NCBI GenBank assembly: GCA_963799045.1
Contig: CAWCVN010000004.1
Span: 496,001-560,000, forward strand
Source: DASRSS01 sp963799045
Lineage (GTDB): Bacteria > Actinomycetota > Actinomycetes > Mycobacteriales > Jatrophihabitantaceae
Reading direction: 5' to 3'
Length of the DNA stretch: 64,000 nt
In this document: one piece after another, positions 61,259 to 64,000 of the stretch
How positions within the stretch are numbered: the stretch's first letter is position 1
Layout of the letters: each line of letters opens with the position of its first letter
Program-made: the position numbers and the translations under genes
The notes under the pieces: model-generated
The model's input: only the letters and a program-made list of their open reading frames with translations
The model's database searches: none
What the model was told of the DNA's origin: nothing

Positions 61259-62464
61259 GTGCTGCTTGCTGCCTGTTTGATCGTCAAGGACGCCGCGTCG
61301 ACCCTGCCCCGGTGCCTGAAGTCGCTGCGCGGGCTGGTCGAGGAGGTCGTCGTCTACGACACCGGCTCGAGCGACGACAGCTGCGCGATCGCCCGCGATC
61401 ACGGCGCCACGGTCGTGCAGGGCTACTGGGACGACGACTTCGCCCGGGCCCGCAACGACGCGCTTGCCGCGGTGCGGGCGGACTGGGTGCTGAGCATCGA
61501 CGCCGACGAGCACGTGGAGGGCGACCCGGACCGGCTGCGGTCCTACGTCGCGGACCTGGCCGCCGCGGGTGCCGACGGCCCGGCCCTGGTGGCCCTCGAG
61601 CGGTCCGACATCCTGCCCGACGCGTCCGGTTCCTACCGCTTCCGCACCCCGCGGCTGTTCCGGCGGTCCGGCGCGGTGTGGGAGGGGCGGGTCCACGAGA
61701 CCGTCGAGGTCCGTGACACCCACGGCCGCGAGAGCGCCGTCACCGGCTGCGACCCGGCGGTGCTGCGCCTCGTGCACGACGGGTACGCCGACGCCGCGAC
61801 CGCCCGCGCCAAGGCACGGCGCAACGCCGCGATCGGCCTGAGCGAGGTCGAGCAGCTGCGGGCCGACCCGGCGACGCCCCCGGCCCGGCTCGCGCGGGCC
61901 CTGGTCGACCTCGGCCGCAGCCTGGTTGCCGCCAACGACTCGGCGTCCGCGGTGTACGCCTTCGAGGCCGTCCGGATCCTGGTCTCGGGCGGGCCGATGT
62001 GGCTGCGGGCGACCGACCACCTCGCCCGGGCCCGGCTGCAGACCGGCGACTTCGACGTCGCCCGCGAGCTGGTTGCCGAGCTGCGCGAGCGGGGCGCCGA
62101 CTCCCAGTACTGCGACTGGCTGCTGGCCCAGGCCCTGGCGCAGAGCGGCTCGCCGGAGCGGGCCGCCGAGCTGCTCGCGGCCATCACCGAGCTGGAGGAC
62201 ACCGGCGGGCACTGCTACGACCTCGGGCCGGTGGTCGAGTTCGAGGCGCTGGCGCACGCCCTGAACGGTGACGTGCGGGCGGCGGTGCGCGCCATGCTGA
62301 CGGCGATGATCCGCTACGGGCGCATCGGGGACCGCGCCGAGCTGGTGCGCAGCTGGTGGGGAGACGGCGACACCGGCGGCCTGGTGGCCGAGGCCCGCGG
62401 CGTCGGGGGGCCTCACCTCGAGCAGGTGCTGGCCGTGCTGGTCTCCCAGCCCGTCGGCGCCTGA
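61259..62464 (+). CDS. Family 2 glycosyltransferase with TPR-like C-terminus
   Basis: About 401 residues. The N-terminal GT2 domain of the WaaE/SunS type reads VLLAACLIVKDAASTLPRCLKSL, VVVYDTGSSDDSCAIA, DDDFARARNDALAAV and WVLSIDADEHVEG (DxD). It continues with RRSGAVWEGRVHETVEV, a typical segment of this subfamily. The C-terminal 180 residues are helical TPR-like repeats (ARALVDLGRSLVAANDSASAVYAFE). GTG 61259 begins directly at the domain; TTG 61202 in the same frame would add 19 residues. It is inserted between flhA and flhB on the opposite strand, so flagellin or hook glycosylation is a reasonable guess. Confidence 0.85.
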   Translation: MLLAACLIVKDAASTLPRCLKSLRGLVEEVVVYDTGSSDDSCAIARDHGATVVQGYWDDDFARARNDALAAVRADWVLSIDADEHVEGDPDRLRSYVADLAAAGADGPALVALERSDILPDASGSYRFRTPRLFRRSGAVWEGRVHETVEVRDTHGRESAVTGCDPAVLRLVHDGYADAATARAKARRNAAIGLSEVEQLRADPATPPARLARALVDLGRSLVAANDSASAVYAFEAVRILVSGGPMWLRATDHLARARLQTGDFDVARELVAELRERGADSQYCDWLLAQALAQSGSPERAAELLAAITELEDTGGHCYDLGPVVEFEALAHALNGDVRAAVRAMLTAMIRYGRIGDRAELVRSWWGDGDTGGLVAEARGVGGPHLEQVLAVLVSQPVGA

Positions 62465-62480
62465 GCCCGGGTTCAGGGGC

Positions 62481-63591
62481 TCAGGTGGTGGGGGCGAGGG
62501 TGCGGACGGTGTGGGTGCCCATCACCGAGCCGCGCTTGCGCAGCGTCATGATGAACGCCAGCACGGTGGCGACCGCCTTGTACAGCTCGGGCGGGATCTC
62601 CTGGCCGATCTCGACGCTCTGGTAGAGCGTGCGGGCCAGCGCGACGTCGCGCACCATCGGCACCCGGTGCTTGTCGGCCAGCTCGCGGATCTTCGCCGCC
62701 AGGTGGTCGCCGCCCTTGGCCACGACACGCGGCGCGCCGCGCTTGGGCTCGTACCGCAGCGCCACCGCCACGTGCGTCGGGTTCACGACCACGACGTCGG
62801 CGTGCCTGATGTCGGCCAGCATCCGGTTGCGGGCCATCGCCAGCGCCCGCGCCCGCCGCTGGCCCTTGATGTGCGGGTCGCCCTCGGCGTTCTTGAACTC
62901 GTCCTTGACCTCCTGCTTGGTCATCTTCAGCGGACTTGTTGTTGCGGCGGTGCACGACGATGAAGTCGGCCGATCGGCCATCGACGATGCCGGCCGCGGC
63001 CGCGTAGCGCAGGACGACGAGCGCGGTGCCGGCCGCCGCACCCAGCAGCGTCGCCAGCGACATCGAGCCCGGCGCCGTACAGCGTCGGGATCAGCTGGCG
63101 GACCGCCACGTAGACGACGAGCGGCAGCAGCGCGGTCTTCAGCAGCGCCTTGACCAGCTCCCACAGCGCGTGGGGGCCGAAGATCCGCTTGATGCCCGAG
63201 AGGGGGTTCAGGCGCTTGACCTGCGGCTTGAGCGCCTTCGGGGAGAACCAGATGCCTCCCTGCAGCGCCACCGAGACGATCGCGATGCCGGCGATCAGCA
63301 GCACCATGGGCAGCAGGGCGGCGAAGGCCGATGACGCCGCAACGTCGGGCGTCGATCAGCGCGGTGGCGACGTCCGGGGTGCGGATCACCGCCCCGCGCG
63401 AACCAGGGAGTCGGTGGCGTTGCTCAGCACGGTGCGGACGACGCGCGGCAGCACGAATGTCGCCGCCATCAGCCCAGCCAGGACCCCAGCTCGCGGGTGT
63501 TGCCGATCTGCCCGTCCCGCCGCGCCTTCTTGCGACGCTTCGGGGTGGGCTTCTCGGTCTTCTCCCCGCCGCCACCTCCTCCGCCGCTCAC
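62481..63591 (-). CDS. flhB: Flagellar export switch protein FlhB, with several frame breaks
   Basis: Export gate subunit and substrate-specificity switch. GTG 63591 gives VSGGGGGGGEKTEKPTPKRRKKARRDGQIGNTREL, the conserved FlhB N-terminus with a poly-Gly insert. The four-helix membrane domain is split between frames (LMAATFVLPRVVRTVL; MVLLIAGIAIVSVALQGGIWFSPKALKPQ; LNPLSGIKRIFG). The cytoplasmic domain (MTKQEVKDEFKNAEGDPHIKG) contains the self-cleaving NPTH motif in VVVVNPTHVAVALRY and ends MGTHTVRTLAPTT. Breaks lie near 62935, 63070, 63330, 63400 and 63475. It is convergent with the glycosyltransferase gene, 16 bp apart. Confidence 0.92.
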
Positions 63592-63625
63592 CGGGCGCCG
63601 CTGCATCGGGGTTGCATCCGGGTGT

Positions 63626-64000
63626 TCATCCGGTCACCGCCGAGACGAGCTGGTTGGCCCGGTCGGCCAGCTGCACGACCGTCTCCGGCATCAGGGTCAG
63701 GCCCAGGTCCGACCAGCAGCAGGGTCAGGCCGATCTTGATCGGGAAGCTCATCGTGAAGGCGTTCAGCTGCGGCGCGATGCGGTTCAGGACGCCCAGCGC
63801 GAGGTCGGCGATGAACAGCACGACGAGCAGCGGTCCGGCGATCTGCAGCGCGGAGACGAACATCTCGGGCATCGTGGAGGTCAGGGCGCTGGTCCAGCTG
63901 GGACAGCGACAGCGTGGCGTCCAGCGGGATCGCGTCGAACGTGCGCAGGAAGCCCTGGAAGATCAACAGGTGCGCGTCCGTGGCGAAGATCAGCGTCGTG
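63626..64000 (-). CDS. fliR: Flagellar export protein FliR, C-terminal part, with frame breaks
   Basis: The gene enters from the right edge. Readable segments are LIFQGFLRTFDAIPLDATLSLSQ, then MPEMFVSALQIAGPLLVVLFIADLALGVLNRIAPQLNAFTMSFPIKIGLTLLL, and MPETVVQLADRANQLVSAVTG at the stop (63626-63628). These match the last helices of FliR, a component of the FliPQR export pore. Breaks near 63890 and 63710 separate the segments. The order fliR-flhB-flhA is the usual one. Confidence 0.88.

Overview
The window is about 70% G+C, with GTG and TTG starts, TANNNT -10 boxes directly in front of start codons, and a dnaK-grpE-dnaJ-hspR-clpB operon under a HAIR-like operator. This points to an actinomycete (Actinomycetota). 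It is motile: there is a flagellar export block (fliR, flhB, flhA, an flhF-like gene) and two chemoreceptors. The genus cannot be read from the sequence. No tRNA, rRNA, CRISPR array or insertion sequence was seen.

Layout. 1-6.4 kb: the N-terminal part of an aromatic amino acid lyase-like protein, two related coiled-coil proteins and a polytopic membrane protein. 6.4-28.2 kb: a large LuxR-type ATPase regulator divergent from a giant secreted multidomain protein (about 5,130 residues, interrupted by one frameshift), which overlaps a membrane-anchored, repeat-rich surface protein. 28.3-35.2 kb: the chaperone operon. 35.2-44 kb: two chemoreceptors, small membrane proteins (RDD, DUF2752, DUF4190), pyrE, a SpoU methyltransferase and an AAA ATPase. 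44.3-52.9 kb: a tightly packed exopolysaccharide operon (GT2, GT4, pyruvyltransferase-like, flippase joined to a GT-C transferase, cellulose synthase-like GT2, GH6 glucanase). 52.9-56.9 kb: map, RNase J and small membrane proteins. 56.9-64 kb: flagellar export genes on the minus strand, with a TPR-containing glycosyltransferase inserted on the plus strand.

How the genes work together. The regulator probably activates the giant surface-protein pair: a 16-bp palindrome lies about 42 bp upstream of the predicted transcription start. HspR closes a negative loop on its own chaperone operon. The exopolysaccharide operon contains everything from sugar transfer through pyruvylation, export and polymerisation to trimming. 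Together with the surface proteins and the motility genes it suggests a cell that moves, attaches and builds a matrix.

Caution on data quality. About 15 genes, including essential or highly conserved ones (dnaK, grpE, dnaJ, flhA, flhB), carry single-base frame breaks while their neighbours are intact. I treat most of these as assembly or base-calling errors and give the joined coordinates.
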